From Beijerinckiaceae bacterium (GTDB lineage: Bacteria > Pseudomonadota > Alphaproteobacteria > Rhizobiales > Beijerinckiaceae), in NCBI GenBank assembly GCA_019745195.1, contig JAIETL010000074.1:1-52845 (forward strand): a DNA stretch of 52,845 nucleotides, written 5' to 3'. The notes under the pieces were generated by a model. It saw only the letters and a program-made list of their open reading frames with translations, searched no databases and was not told the origin of the DNA. This document shows, one piece after another, positions 37,426 through 46,754 of this stretch. The position numbers were made by a program, and so were the translations under genes. How positions within the stretch are numbered: the first letter of the stretch is position 1; every line of letters starts with the position of its first letter.

Positions 37426-40400
37426 CCCGAACCTCTTCACGATACCACCGGGCGCGCCCTTCCTCGACGTGCTGGCTCGGGAAATACTGGCGGGGCGCTT
37501 CGGCCGGCTCGTCGATCCCGACGACCCAATGGCGCTGGCGCGGGCGACGATCTACCTGCCGACGCGGCGCGCGGCGCGCGCGCTCGTCGCCTGCCTGTCG
37601 GAACAGCTCGGGGGACAGCCGCTGCTGCTGCCGCGCATCGTGCCGCTCGGCGACATCGACGAGGCCGAAACGGCGCTGATCGGCGCGGATATCTGGACGC
37701 ATGGCGCGCTGTCGCCGGTCGATCCGCTCGCGCGCCGCATGCTGCTGACGCGGCTGGTCGACGCCTGGGGCCGCAGCGCCAACCGCAGCCATCTGAAGCT
37801 CGATGCGTCCGAGCCTTCGCTGGTGCCCGCCACGCTCGCCGAGGCCTATGGACTGGCGGGCGATCTGGCCGCGCTGCTCGACCAGATGCAGACGGAAGGG
37901 ATCGCCGTCGAGCGGCTCGCGACGCTCGACGCCAGGCGCTTCGACGCGGTATGGGAACTCAATGCCGATTTTCTGGCGATTCTCGGCAAAAACTGGCCCG
38001 CCGTGCTGAGCGAACGCGGCGAATGCGACCCCGCCTCGTTCCGCAACGCCACGCTGGCCGCCGAGCGCGAGCGCCTGCTGGCGAGCCCGCCAAAGGGTCC
38101 GATCATCGCGGCCGGTTCAACCGGCACGATCCCCGCTACCGCCGAACTGCTCGCCGTGATCGCGAGGCTGCCGCAGGGCGCGGTCGTGCTGCCGGGGCTC
38201 GATCTCGATCTGGCTGAGACGGCCTGGCGCGCCATTGCCGACGAGCCTGCCTCCTCCCATCCGCAGGCGGCGCTGCACCATCTGCTGGGCACGCTTCAGG
38301 CGGTACGCGACGACGTGATCAGCCTTGCCGAGCCCGATCCCGCCCGCGCCGCCCGGACCCTGCTGCTGCGAGAGGCGATGCTGCCCGCTTCCGTCACCGA
38401 GCTTTGGGCCGGGCTGGCCACGCGCCTCAGCGATGCAGACGCAGCCGCCGCCATGGTCGGTCTGCGCCTCGTCGAGGCCGCGGACGAGCGCGAGGAGGCG
38501 CTGAGCGTGGCGCTCGCCCTGCGTGAGGCGCTGGAGGAACCCGGCGCGCAAGCCGCGCTGGTGACGCCCGATCGCGGGCTGGCCGAGCGCGTCGCGGTCG
38601 AACTGAAGCGCTGGGGCGTCGCGGTCGATGATTCGGCGGGACTGTCGTTGGCGCGCTGGCCGGCTGGCTCCCTGCTGCGGCTGGCGCTGGATGCGGCGCT
38701 GTCGGAACTCGCGCCCGCCAGCCTGATCGACGTCCTGGCGCATCCGCTCTGCCGGCTCGGCCTGCCGCCCGAGCAGGTCAGGCGCGGCGCATCCGCGCTG
38801 GAGATCGGCGCGTGGCGCGGCCGGTCGGTTCGTCCGGGCATAGCGGGGCTGCGCGAAAGCCTGGCTGTGATGCGGCCCGGCCCCGGGGAGCGCCATGTGC
38901 CGGGTCCGCGCCGCCGGCTAGATGCCGGCGATGAGGCCGCCGCGACCGCGCTGCTCGACGCGCTTGACGGGGCACTGACGCCGCTGCTGCGGGCGCTTGC
39001 GGCCGAGCCGGTCGAATTGCCAGCCGTCATCGCCGCCGCCCGCGCGGCCGTGGAGGCGCTGGGCCGGACGCAAGCCGGCGCGGCGCTTGCCTTCATCGGC
39101 CCCGATGGCGAGGCGCTGGCCGGGCTGTTCGACGATCTCGCGGCCGCCAAGGCCGACATGCCGGATGGCGGGCGCGCGATCGACGCCGTCGCCATTATCG
39201 AGGGCTTGCTCGGTGAGCGCGTCGTGCGCCGGGCCAGCAGCAGCCATCCGCGCGTCAGGATCTGGGGTCTGCTGGAAGCCCGTCTGCTGGAGGCCGACCA
39301 TGTCGTGCTTGGCGGGCTGAACGAGACGGTCTGGCCACCCGAGACGAAGACCGATTCCTTCCTCAACCGGCCGATGCGGGCTGAACTCGGACTGTCCGCT
39401 CCCGAGCGCCGCATCGGTCAGACCGCGCACGACTTCGTTCAGGCCCTGATGGCGCGCAAGGTCACGCTCACCCGCGCCCGCAAGGCGGGCGAGGCCGAGA
39501 CCATCGCCTCGCGCTTCTGGCAGCGCCTCAAGGCGGTGACCCCGGAGCCGGTCTGGAAGCGCTCGCTTGCGGAGGGCGAGCGGCTGTCTGTGCTGGCCGC
39601 GACGCTGAGCGCGCTCGCGCCCGTCAAGCCGATAGAGCGGCCGGCGCCGCTGCCGCCGCGCCGGCTGCAGCCGCTCGCCCTCAGCGTCACCGATGTCGAA
39701 ACGCTCTACCGCGACCCTTACGTGATCCATGCCCGAAAGATCCTGAAACTCGATGCGCTCGATGCGCTCGTCGAGGACCCGACAGCTCAGGATCGCGGCA
39801 ACCTGCTCCACGAGATCGTCGCGGAATTCGTCATCGCCAATCCATCGACCATGCCGCCCGACGCACTCGGCCAGATCGTCGCGATCGGACGCAGGCTCTT
39901 CGCCGATTACGACGACACGCCGGAGTTGAAAGCCTTCTGGTGGCCGCGCTTTTTGCTGACGGCCGACCATTTCATCGGCTGGGAGCTGCGGCGGCGGTCT
40001 GATCTCGCCAGGGTCGCGGTCGAACGCGGCACGGGCGCGAGCTTTCCGCTGCCCGATGGCGCGGAGCTGCGTCTCAGCGGCAAGGCCGACCGCATCGAGC
40101 TGACGCGTGACGGCCGACTGCGCATCATCGACTTCAAGACCGGTTCGCCGCCGAGCAAGAAGCAGGTCGAGAAGGGCTTTGCGCCGCAACTGACGCTGGA
40201 AGCCGAACTTGCCGCCCGCGCCGGGTTTCGCGATGTCGTTGGCCCGACGCCGGTCGAGGCCGTGCTTTATCTCAAGCTCCACCATGACCCGAAGGGCTGG
40301 GCCAAGGACAAGCCGCTCGATTTCGGCGAGGAGACGCTGGCCGATGTCGCGGCGCGCCATCTCGAACGCCTGCTCCAGCACGTCGCGGCCCTGCGCGACG

Positions 40401-40522
40401 GCCGCGAACCCTACGTTTCGCGCCGCGCGCCCGACTACATCAAGTATTCCAGCCCCTATGACCGGCTCGCCCGCGTCAAGGAATGGGCGGCGGCCGGCGG
40501 GGCCGAGGAGGACGAGGCGTGA
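37418..40522 (+). CDS. addB: double-strand break repair protein AddB (alphaproteobacterial form)
   Basis: A 1034-aa AddB, the non-helicase nuclease subunit of the AddAB enzyme that resects DNA ends for RecA. The N-terminus (IYLPTRRAARALVACL) lacks the Walker A motif of the Bacillus protein; the helicase-like core includes HVVLGGLNETVWPPETKTDSFLNRPMR near 665. The C-terminal PD-(D/E)xK nuclease has LSGKADRIEL and LRIIDFKTGSPP near 920. The four Fe-S cysteines known in Bacillus AddB are not visible in the C-terminal part. Starts within murU; stop overlaps the addA GTG. Confidence 0.9.
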   Translation: MADPNLFTIPPGAPFLDVLAREILAGRFGRLVDPDDPMALARATIYLPTRRAARALVACLSEQLGGQPLLLPRIVPLGDIDEAETALIGADIWTHGALSPVDPLARRMLLTRLVDAWGRSANRSHLKLDASEPSLVPATLAEAYGLAGDLAALLDQMQTEGIAVERLATLDARRFDAVWELNADFLAILGKNWPAVLSERGECDPASFRNATLAAERERLLASPPKGPIIAAGSTGTIPATAELLAVIARLPQGAVVLPGLDLDLAETAWRAIADEPASSHPQAALHHLLGTLQAVRDDVISLAEPDPARAARTLLLREAMLPASVTELWAGLATRLSDADAAAAMVGLRLVEAADEREEALSVALALREALEEPGAQAALVTPDRGLAERVAVELKRWGVAVDDSAGLSLARWPAGSLLRLALDAALSELAPASLIDVLAHPLCRLGLPPEQVRRGASALEIGAWRGRSVRPGIAGLRESLAVMRPGPGERHVPGPRRRLDAGDEAAATALLDALDGALTPLLRALAAEPVELPAVIAAARAAVEALGRTQAGAALAFIGPDGEALAGLFDDLAAAKADMPDGGRAIDAVAIIEGLLGERVVRRASSSHPRVRIWGLLEARLLEADHVVLGGLNETVWPPETKTDSFLNRPMRAELGLSAPERRIGQTAHDFVQALMARKVTLTRARKAGEAETIASRFWQRLKAVTPEPVWKRSLAEGERLSVLAATLSALAPVKPIERPAPLPPRRLQPLALSVTDVETLYRDPYVIHARKILKLDALDALVEDPTAQDRGNLLHEIVAEFVIANPSTMPPDALGQIVAIGRRLFADYDDTPELKAFWWPRFLLTADHFIGWELRRRSDLARVAVERGTGASFPLPDGAELRLSGKADRIELTRDGRLRIIDFKTGSPPSKKQVEKGFAPQLTLEAELAARAGFRDVVGPTPVEAVLYLKLHHDPKGWAKDKPLDFGEETLADVAARHLERLLQHVAALRDGREPYVSRRAPDYIKYSSPYDRLARVKEWAAAGGAEEDEA

Positions 40523-43500
40523 GGTCCGAGCCGCAGATCCCGCCGCTGACGAAGCAGCGCCAGGCGCAGGCCTCGGAGCCGCGTCTCAGCGCCTGGGTCT
40601 CGGCCAATGCCGGCTCGGGCAAGACCTATGTGCTGGTCAACCGGGTGCTCAGGCTGTTGCTGGACGACGTCGCGCCCGGCCGCCTGCTCTGCATCACCTA
40701 CACCAAGGCCGCCGCCGCCAACATGGCCAACCGGCTGTTTCGCGAGCTGTCGGCCTGGGCGACGCTGCCAGAGGAGAGCCTGCGCAAGGCGCTGGCCGCC
40801 CTGACCGGCCGGTCACCCTCGCCGGACGATCTTGCTTCGGCGCGCCGCCTCTTCGCTCAGGCGCTGGAGACGCCGGGCGGTCTCAGGATCGAGACGATCC
40901 ACGCCTTCTGCACCCGGGTTCTGCAGGCCGCGCCCTTCGAGGCCAATGTCCCGCCGCGCTTCGAGGTCGCAGACGATCTGGCGCAAGGCGAGATGCTGCG
41001 CATCGCGCGCCGGGAACTGCTGGCGCAGGTCGCCGCCAATCCGGCAGGCGAACTGGCGGCCGCGCTCGATCTGCTCGCCCGGCATGCGGCGCAGGATACG
41101 TTCGACGGCATGATTCAGGAGGCGCTGCGCCAGCGCGCCGTGTTCAGCGACGCCGATGGCCGCGCCCGCGACGCCGGAACGATGCGAGCCGGCATGGCGG
41201 CGTTCCTCGGCATCGCGCCGGAGTTGACGCCCGAAGCCGTCACGGCGGATTTCCGGCGCGATCTGGGACGGATCGGCGGGTTGGACAGCCTGATCGCTGC
41301 GCTCGACGCCGGGAGCGCGACGCGCCGGACCTTCGCGGCAACGCTGCGCAACCTGTTGGCCGGGCTCGACGGTGGCGACCCGGTCGCCCAGTCCCGCGGC
41401 GGCTTCATCACCGAGAAGGGCACGGTCAACGCCAATATCAGGGGCACGAAAGGCTCCGTGCTTCCCGACGAACTGATGGCGGTTCTGGACGACCTCGCCG
41501 CCGTGGTGCTGGCCGCCTCCGACCGCCTCGCCGCCATTGCCATCCGTGACCGCAGCCATGCGCTGGCGCTGCTGGTGACGCGGATGCTCGCCTGCTACCG
41601 GCGCCAGAAGAGCCAGCGCTCGCTGCTCGACTATGACGACCTGATCGCCAGGACGCGTTCGCTGCTGTCGCGGGTCGAGGCGGCCTGGGTGCTCTACAAG
41701 CTCGACGCCGGCATCGACCACATCCTGCTCGACGAGGCGCAGGACACCAGCGACGCGCAATGGTCGATTCTGGGCGCGCTCGCCGCCGAATTCACCAGCA
41801 CGCAGAAGGTGCTGGCGGCCAGCGGCAAGCCGCGCACGCTGTTCGTCGTCGGCGACGAGAAGCAGTCGATCTACGGCTTCCAGGGCGCGGCGCCCGCCGC
41901 CTTCGCCGAGGAAAGGCGACGGCTGGGCCATGCGATCCGGGACGCTGACGGGACATTCGAGGCCGTCAGCCTCAACACCTCCTTCCGCTCGGCTCCCGAC
42001 ATCATGGCGGCGGTCGATGCCGTCTTCGCCTTGCCGGAGCATGCGCGCGGGCTGGTCTTCGACGGTGCGGCCACGCCCGAGCCGCACGACACGGTGCGCC
42101 GGGGCGATTCCGGCTGCGTCGATCTCTGGCCGCTCGCCGTCGACGATGCGCGCGAGCCGCCCGACGCCTGGACCGTGCCGGTCGACGCCACGCAGAAGCG
42201 CAGCGCGGTCGCCAAGCTCGCGGCCCGGATCGCCGCCGTGCTGGCGCGTTGGAAGAACGCTGGCCGCGACGATCGGGGCCATCCGTTCAAGCCAGGCGAT
42301 GTGATGATCCTGCTGCGCAATCGCGGCCCGCTGTTCGAGCAGATCGTCAAGGCGCTGAAGGATTCAGGCGTTCCCGTCACCGGCCGCGACCGGCTGTCGC
42401 TGGCCGACCACCCCGCGGTCGAGGATCTGGTGGCGCTGGGTCAGGCGCTTCTGCTGCCCGACGACGACCTGACGCTCGCCATCGCGCTGAAGACGCCGCT
42501 GATCGGGCTGAACGACGACGACCTGATGCGGCTCGCGCCCGAGCGGAAAGGTTCGCTGCGCGAGGCATTGCGGCAGGCCGGCGAAAGCGAGCCGCGCTAT
42601 GCTGCCGTCGAGCACAGACTGACGGAGCTGGCGGCGGAAGCGGCGCGCTGCGGGCCGTTCCGCTTCTTCGCCGATCTGCTGGGTCCGGGCGGCGGTCGCA
42701 ATCTGGCGCTGGCCCGCCTGGGGGCTGAAGCCGGCGACGCGCTCGACGCCTTCCTCAACGCCGCGCTCGACCATGAGCGCAGATATGGTCCGTCGCTGTC
42801 GGGCTTCCTGCGCCATATCCAGGGCACGGCTGCCGATGTGAAGCGCGATCTCTCGTCAAGCGCCGGCGAGGTCCGCGTCATGACCGTGCATGGCGCCAAG
42901 GGACTGGAGGCGAGGATCGTGATCCTCGCCGATCTCGCGCCCCGGCCGGGCGCCAAACGACTGCCGAAGCTGCTGGTGGTCAAACCGCCGCGCGCGGGAG
43001 CCGTGCCGCTCTGGACGCCGTCTGCCGCCGAGGATGCCGACGCGACCGCCGCAGCGAAGGCCGATGTGATCGCGGCGATGGTCGAGGAACATCACCGCCT
43101 GCTCTATGTCGCGCTGACCCGCGCCGAGGACCGGCTGATCGTCTGCGCGGCTCAGGCCAAGGGCGAGGCTCCCGAAGGCTCGTGGTATGCGATGGTCGAG
43201 GCCGGGCTGACGGCGTCGGTCCCCGGCCTGCAATCCGTGCCGGCCCCGGATGGCGATGGCGAAATCGCCCGTTTCGCGATCTCGCCGCCGGGACCGATGG
43301 ACGAGCCGGCCGAGGCGTCCGATGCGCCGGCCGTTCCCGCGCCAGCCTGGCTGCGCCAGCCTGCCCCGCGCGAAGCCGAGCCGGCCCCGCCGCTGAAACC
43401 TTCCAGCGCGCTCTCGGCCGCCGATGCCGAAGCGCGCCCGACCGACGGGCCGTTTCTCGCCGAGGCGGCCGCCGCCGGCCGGCTCGCGCATCTCCTGCTG

Positions 43501-43983
43501 CAGGTGCTGCCGGACGTCGCGGCCGCGCGTCGCGCCGATGTCGCACGCGCGCTTGCCGCAGCGCGCGGCAAAGCGGTGAGCCCGGAGCGACGGGAGCGCA
43601 TCGTCGCCGACGCGCTCGCCCTGCTGGCGCAGCACAGTCTGGCGGCGCTGTTCGCCGGGGGCTCGCTCGCCGAGGCGCCGCTGGCCGGCGAGATCGTGCT
43701 GCCGAACGGCCGGCGTCGCGCCGTCTCGGGTCAGATCGACCGGCTCGCGGTCGCAGGCGATACGGTGCTGATCGCCGATTTCAAGACGGCGGCCCGCCCG
43801 CCGGCCAGCGCCGCCGATATCCCCCCGGCGACCCTTGCCCAGCTCGCCGCCTATCGCGCGCTGGTCGGCGCGATCTATCCCGGCAAGACGGTCCGGGCGC
43901 TGGCGATCTACACCGCCACGCTCGCCTGTCTGGAGCCTGACCCGGCCGCGCTCGACACAGCGCTTGCAGCCATGGCGGGTTAG
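40519..43983 (+). CDS. addA: double-strand break repair helicase-nuclease AddA
   Basis: An 1154-aa UvrD/RecB-like superfamily 1 helicase with a C-terminal nuclease. Helicase motifs: WVSANAGSGKTYVLVNRVL (motif I, near 31), TYTKAAAANMANRL (Ia), HILLDEAQDTSDAQW (II, near 410), VVGDEKQSIYGFQGA (III), LNTSFRSAPDI (IV), VMTVHGAKGLEARIVIL (V, near 800) and YVALTRAEDRLIV (VI). The nuclease part has GQIDRLAVAGDTVLIADFKTA near 1080. The GTG start overlaps the addB stop (GTGA). Confidence 0.95.
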   Translation: MRSEPQIPPLTKQRQAQASEPRLSAWVSANAGSGKTYVLVNRVLRLLLDDVAPGRLLCITYTKAAAANMANRLFRELSAWATLPEESLRKALAALTGRSPSPDDLASARRLFAQALETPGGLRIETIHAFCTRVLQAAPFEANVPPRFEVADDLAQGEMLRIARRELLAQVAANPAGELAAALDLLARHAAQDTFDGMIQEALRQRAVFSDADGRARDAGTMRAGMAAFLGIAPELTPEAVTADFRRDLGRIGGLDSLIAALDAGSATRRTFAATLRNLLAGLDGGDPVAQSRGGFITEKGTVNANIRGTKGSVLPDELMAVLDDLAAVVLAASDRLAAIAIRDRSHALALLVTRMLACYRRQKSQRSLLDYDDLIARTRSLLSRVEAAWVLYKLDAGIDHILLDEAQDTSDAQWSILGALAAEFTSTQKVLAASGKPRTLFVVGDEKQSIYGFQGAAPAAFAEERRRLGHAIRDADGTFEAVSLNTSFRSAPDIMAAVDAVFALPEHARGLVFDGAATPEPHDTVRRGDSGCVDLWPLAVDDAREPPDAWTVPVDATQKRSAVAKLAARIAAVLARWKNAGRDDRGHPFKPGDVMILLRNRGPLFEQIVKALKDSGVPVTGRDRLSLADHPAVEDLVALGQALLLPDDDLTLAIALKTPLIGLNDDDLMRLAPERKGSLREALRQAGESEPRYAAVEHRLTELAAEAARCGPFRFFADLLGPGGGRNLALARLGAEAGDALDAFLNAALDHERRYGPSLSGFLRHIQGTAADVKRDLSSSAGEVRVMTVHGAKGLEARIVILADLAPRPGAKRLPKLLVVKPPRAGAVPLWTPSAAEDADATAAAKADVIAAMVEEHHRLLYVALTRAEDRLIVCAAQAKGEAPEGSWYAMVEAGLTASVPGLQSVPAPDGDGEIARFAISPPGPMDEPAEASDAPAVPAPAWLRQPAPREAEPAPPLKPSSALSAADAEARPTDGPFLAEAAAAGRLAHLLLQVLPDVAAARRADVARALAAARGKAVSPERRERIVADALALLAQHSLAALFAGGSLAEAPLAGEIVLPNGRRRAVSGQIDRLAVAGDTVLIADFKTAARPPASAADIPPATLAQLAAYRALVGAIYPGKTVRALAIYTATLACLEPDPAALDTALAAMAG

Positions 43984-44088
43984 CCGTGCAAGGATGTGCG
44001 GACGGCGCGCCTTGACCCCCGCCATGCCCGTTCATAGGTTCGGGACCGAAGGCGGCGCGGCCGCTATCCCATTGAAAGGCTGCAGGCC

Positions 44089-44409
44089 ATGGCGACGAGC
44101 AAGGTGACGGATGCGAGCTTCGAGGCCGACGTCCTCAAATCGGCGGAGCCGGTGGTCGTCGATTTCTGGGCCGAATGGTGCGGCCCCTGCCGTATGATCG
44201 GCCCGGCGCTCGAGGAAATCGCCGGCGAAATGGGCGGCAAGGTCAAGATCGTGAAGATGAACGTCGACGAGAACCAGACCATCCCGGCCCAGTTCGGCAT
44301 CCGCTCGATCCCGACGCTGATGCTGTTCAAGGACGGCAAGCTCGCCTCCCAGAAGGTTGGCGCGGCCCCCAAGAGCGATCTCTCCCGCTGGATCGCCAGC
44401 GCGGTCTGA
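44089..44409 (+). CDS. trxA: thioredoxin 1
   Basis: A 106-aa classical thioredoxin with the redox site WCGPC (Cys31, Cys34) in [15 protein letters not shown] and the cis-Pro loop [11 protein letters not shown] near 72. It donates electrons to ribonucleotide reductase, methionine sulfoxide reductase and others. ATG at 44089, 105 bp after addA; a strong terminator follows. The addA-trxA order is common in alphaproteobacteria. Confidence 0.97.
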   Translation: MATSKVTDASFEADVLKSAEPVVVDFWAEWCGPCRMIGPALEEIAGEMGGKVKIVKMNVDENQTIPAQFGIRSIPTLMLFKDGKLASQKVGAAPKSDLSRWIASAV

Positions 44410-44443
44410 TCTCCGCAATCGGCTTCGGCCTGACCCGATCGAC

Positions 44444-44469
44444 CCCGCGCCAGCCGGCGCGGGTTTTTT
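44444..44469 (+). terminator. intrinsic terminator after trxA
   Basis: An 8-bp GC stem CCCGCGCC/GGCGCGGG (44444-44451 with 44456-44463), loop AGCC, followed by six Ts (44464-44469). It is 34 bp after the trxA stop and closes the long divL-trxA block. Confidence 0.93.
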
Positions 44470-44499
44470 GTCGTCTGCGGATCAGGTCGCGGCCGAGGC

Positions 44500-44514
44500 T
44501 TAACCGCCCCTTAA
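44500..44514. promoter_or_regulatory. CtrA-type box TTAA-N7-TTAA upstream of PBP1A
   Basis: TTAA at 44500-44503 and TTAA at 44511-44514 are separated by exactly seven bases (CCGCCCC). This is the full CtrA consensus of alphaproteobacteria. It lies 78 bp upstream of the PBP1A ATG and after the trxA terminator, a position expected for promoter control. The two TTAA tetranucleotides stand out in a GC-rich region. Confidence 0.6.
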
Positions 44515-44591
44515 AAGCGCCATGTTTCACTCCTGTCTGACGAGAAGGCAGGTTTGCCGGCAACACGGCGACAGGGCTCGAACGGGACAGA

Positions 44592-46745
44592 ATGAACGAC
44601 CGGGCAAGACGCGGCGAGCGGCGTGAGCCGTCCTTCGAGCGGGCGCGGGCTGACAGCCGCGACGACGGAGACTTTCGCCTGTCCGCTGAGGACCGGCCGG
44701 GGCGCGGCTATCGCGCGCCATCGCGCCAGGACGAGCGTCGAGATCCGCCCCGCCGCGACAAGCGTGGCGGTTCTGGCGGCGGCGGTCGCAAACGCGGCCG
44801 CAGGGGCCGTTCCCTGCTCGGCGGGCTGTTCTACTGGACGATGGTGCTCGGCCTCTGGTGCGCCATCGGGCTCGTCGGGCTCGTCGCCTATCACGCCGCG
44901 CAACTGCCGCCGATCAACCAGCTCACCGTGCCCAAGCGGCCGCCAAACATCGCGATTCTCGCCGCCGACGGCACGCTGCTCGCCAATCGCGGCGAGACCG
45001 GCGGTCGGACCATCACCATCGGCGAGGTGCCGCCCTATCTGCCAAAAGCCTTCGTGGCGATCGAGGACCGGCGCTTCTACCAGCATTTCGGCATCGACCC
45101 GGTCGGCCTGACTCGCGCCATGGTCAATAATCTGCGCCGCAGCGGCGGCGTGCAGGGCGGTTCGACCCTGACGCAGCAGCTCGCCAAGAACCTGTTCCTG
45201 ACGCAGGAGCGCACGGCGGCGCGCAAAATCCAGGAAGCAATCCTGGCGCTCTGGCTGGAGCGAACCTATTCCAAGGACCAGATCCTCGAACTCTATCTGA
45301 ACCGGGTCTATTTCGGCTCGGGCGCCTATGGCGTCGAGGCGGCCGCCCAGCGTTATTTCAACAAATCGGCCCGCTCGGCGACGATCGCCGAGGCCGCGAT
45401 GCTCGCCGGCTTGGTGCAGGCGCCCTCTCGCCTCGCGCCCAACCGCAATCCCGAAGCGGCGGAAAAGCGCGCCCAACTCGTGATCGCGGCGATGGCCGAG
45501 CAGGGGCTCATCTCGCAGGCCTCGGCCAAGACCGCGCTGGTCGCGCCGGCGGAAGCCGCTGAGCGCATCGGTGCGGGCTCGGTCAACTACGCCGCCGACT
45601 ACGTCATGGACGTGCTCGACGACTTCATCGGCGCGGTCGAGGGCGACGTCACCGTGCTGACCACGATCGATCCCAGGCTGCAGGCGCTGGCGGAGACGAC
45701 CCTGGTCGAGGCGCTGGCCGCGCAAGGGGGCAAGCTCAACGCCGGACAGGGCGCGATCGTCTCCATGGCTCCCGACGGGGCGCTGCGCGCGCTGATCGGC
45801 GGGCGCGACTACACGAAAAGCCAGTTCAACCGCGCCACCGCGGCCAAGCGCCAGCCGGGCTCGGCCTTCAAGCCCTTCGTCTATCTCGCGGCGCTGGAGC
45901 AGGGCCTGACGCCCGACACGATCCGCGACGATTCGCTCGTCACCATCAAGGGCTGGACGCCGGAGAACAACTCCCGGACCTATCGCGGGCCGGTGACGCT
46001 GCAGACGGCCTTCGCCCATTCGCTCAATACGATCGCGGTCAAGCTCAACCAGGAGGTGACGCCGCGCGAGAGCGTGCGCACAGCCCAGCGGCTCGGCATC
46101 TCGTCCGCGCTGCAGGCCAATCCGTCGCTGGCGCTGGGCACGTCCGAGGTGACGCCGATCGAGCTGACGACGGCCTACGCCACTTTCGCCAATGGCGGGC
46201 AGGGCGTACTGCCCTATGTCATCCGCGAGGTGAAATCGACCGCCGGCAAGGTGATCTACGCCCGCAAGGGCTCCGGCTTCGGCGCTGTCGTGCAGCCGCA
46301 GACGCTCTCGATGATGAACGCCATGTTCCACGAGGTCATGACCAGCGGCACCGGCAGCAAGGTCAATCTGCCGGGCTGGGAGGTCGGCGGTAAATCGGGC
46401 ACGACGCAGGATTTCCGCGACGCCTGGTTCGTCGGCTTCACCGCGCGGCTGGTTACGGCGGTCTGGCTCGGCAATGACGACAACAGTCAGATGAAGCGTG
46501 TCTTCGGCTCGGGCCTGCCGGCCGAGATCTGGGGCAAATACATGAAGGCGGCCCATGTCGGCGCGCAGCCCGCGCCGCTGCCGGGGGGCTTGTGGCGAAG
46601 CGGCCCGCGCTCGATCTTCGACAATGGCGCGCCGGTTGCGAGCGCCAGGCCGCCCGCCAATACGCAGACGGCCGACACCGACCGCGCCTGGGTTCCGCCG
46701 CCGCCGCAGGAGAAGAACCTGCTCGAGCGGCTGTTCGGCGGATAG
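44592..46745 (+). CDS. mrcA: penicillin-binding protein 1A (glycosyltransferase/transpeptidase)
   Basis: A 717-aa class A PBP that polymerises and cross-links peptidoglycan. A basic, Arg/Gly-rich cytoplasmic tail (1-73) is followed by one membrane helix (~75-99). The GT51 domain has the catalytic Glu158 in FVAIEDRRFYQHFGID, GGSTLTQQLAKNLFL and RKIQEAILALWLE. The transpeptidase motifs are SxxK (Ser424 in GSAFKPF), SxN (SLN at 477-479) and KSG (601-603, GGKSGTT). Preceded by a CtrA-type box; tail to tail with the MFS gene, 9 bp apart. Confidence 0.95.
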   Translation: MNDRARRGERREPSFERARADSRDDGDFRLSAEDRPGRGYRAPSRQDERRDPPRRDKRGGSGGGGRKRGRRGRSLLGGLFYWTMVLGLWCAIGLVGLVAYHAAQLPPINQLTVPKRPPNIAILAADGTLLANRGETGGRTITIGEVPPYLPKAFVAIEDRRFYQHFGIDPVGLTRAMVNNLRRSGGVQGGSTLTQQLAKNLFLTQERTAARKIQEAILALWLERTYSKDQILELYLNRVYFGSGAYGVEAAAQRYFNKSARSATIAEAAMLAGLVQAPSRLAPNRNPEAAEKRAQLVIAAMAEQGLISQASAKTALVAPAEAAERIGAGSVNYAADYVMDVLDDFIGAVEGDVTVLTTIDPRLQALAETTLVEALAAQGGKLNAGQGAIVSMAPDGALRALIGGRDYTKSQFNRATAAKRQPGSAFKPFVYLAALEQGLTPDTIRDDSLVTIKGWTPENNSRTYRGPVTLQTAFAHSLNTIAVKLNQEVTPRESVRTAQRLGISSALQANPSLALGTSEVTPIELTTAYATFANGGQGVLPYVIREVKSTAGKVIYARKGSGFGAVVQPQTLSMMNAMFHEVMTSGTGSKVNLPGWEVGGKSGTTQDFRDAWFVGFTARLVTAVWLGNDDNSQMKRVFGSGLPAEIWGKYMKAAHVGAQPAPLPGGLWRSGPRSIFDNGAPVASARPPANTQTADTDRAWVPPPPQEKNLLERLFGG

Positions 46746-46754
46746 GCGCGGCGA

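Noticed and set aside
44511..46556. A 681-codon minus-strand open frame
   Set aside because: Antisense of PBP1A, which has complete GT51 and transpeptidase motifs.
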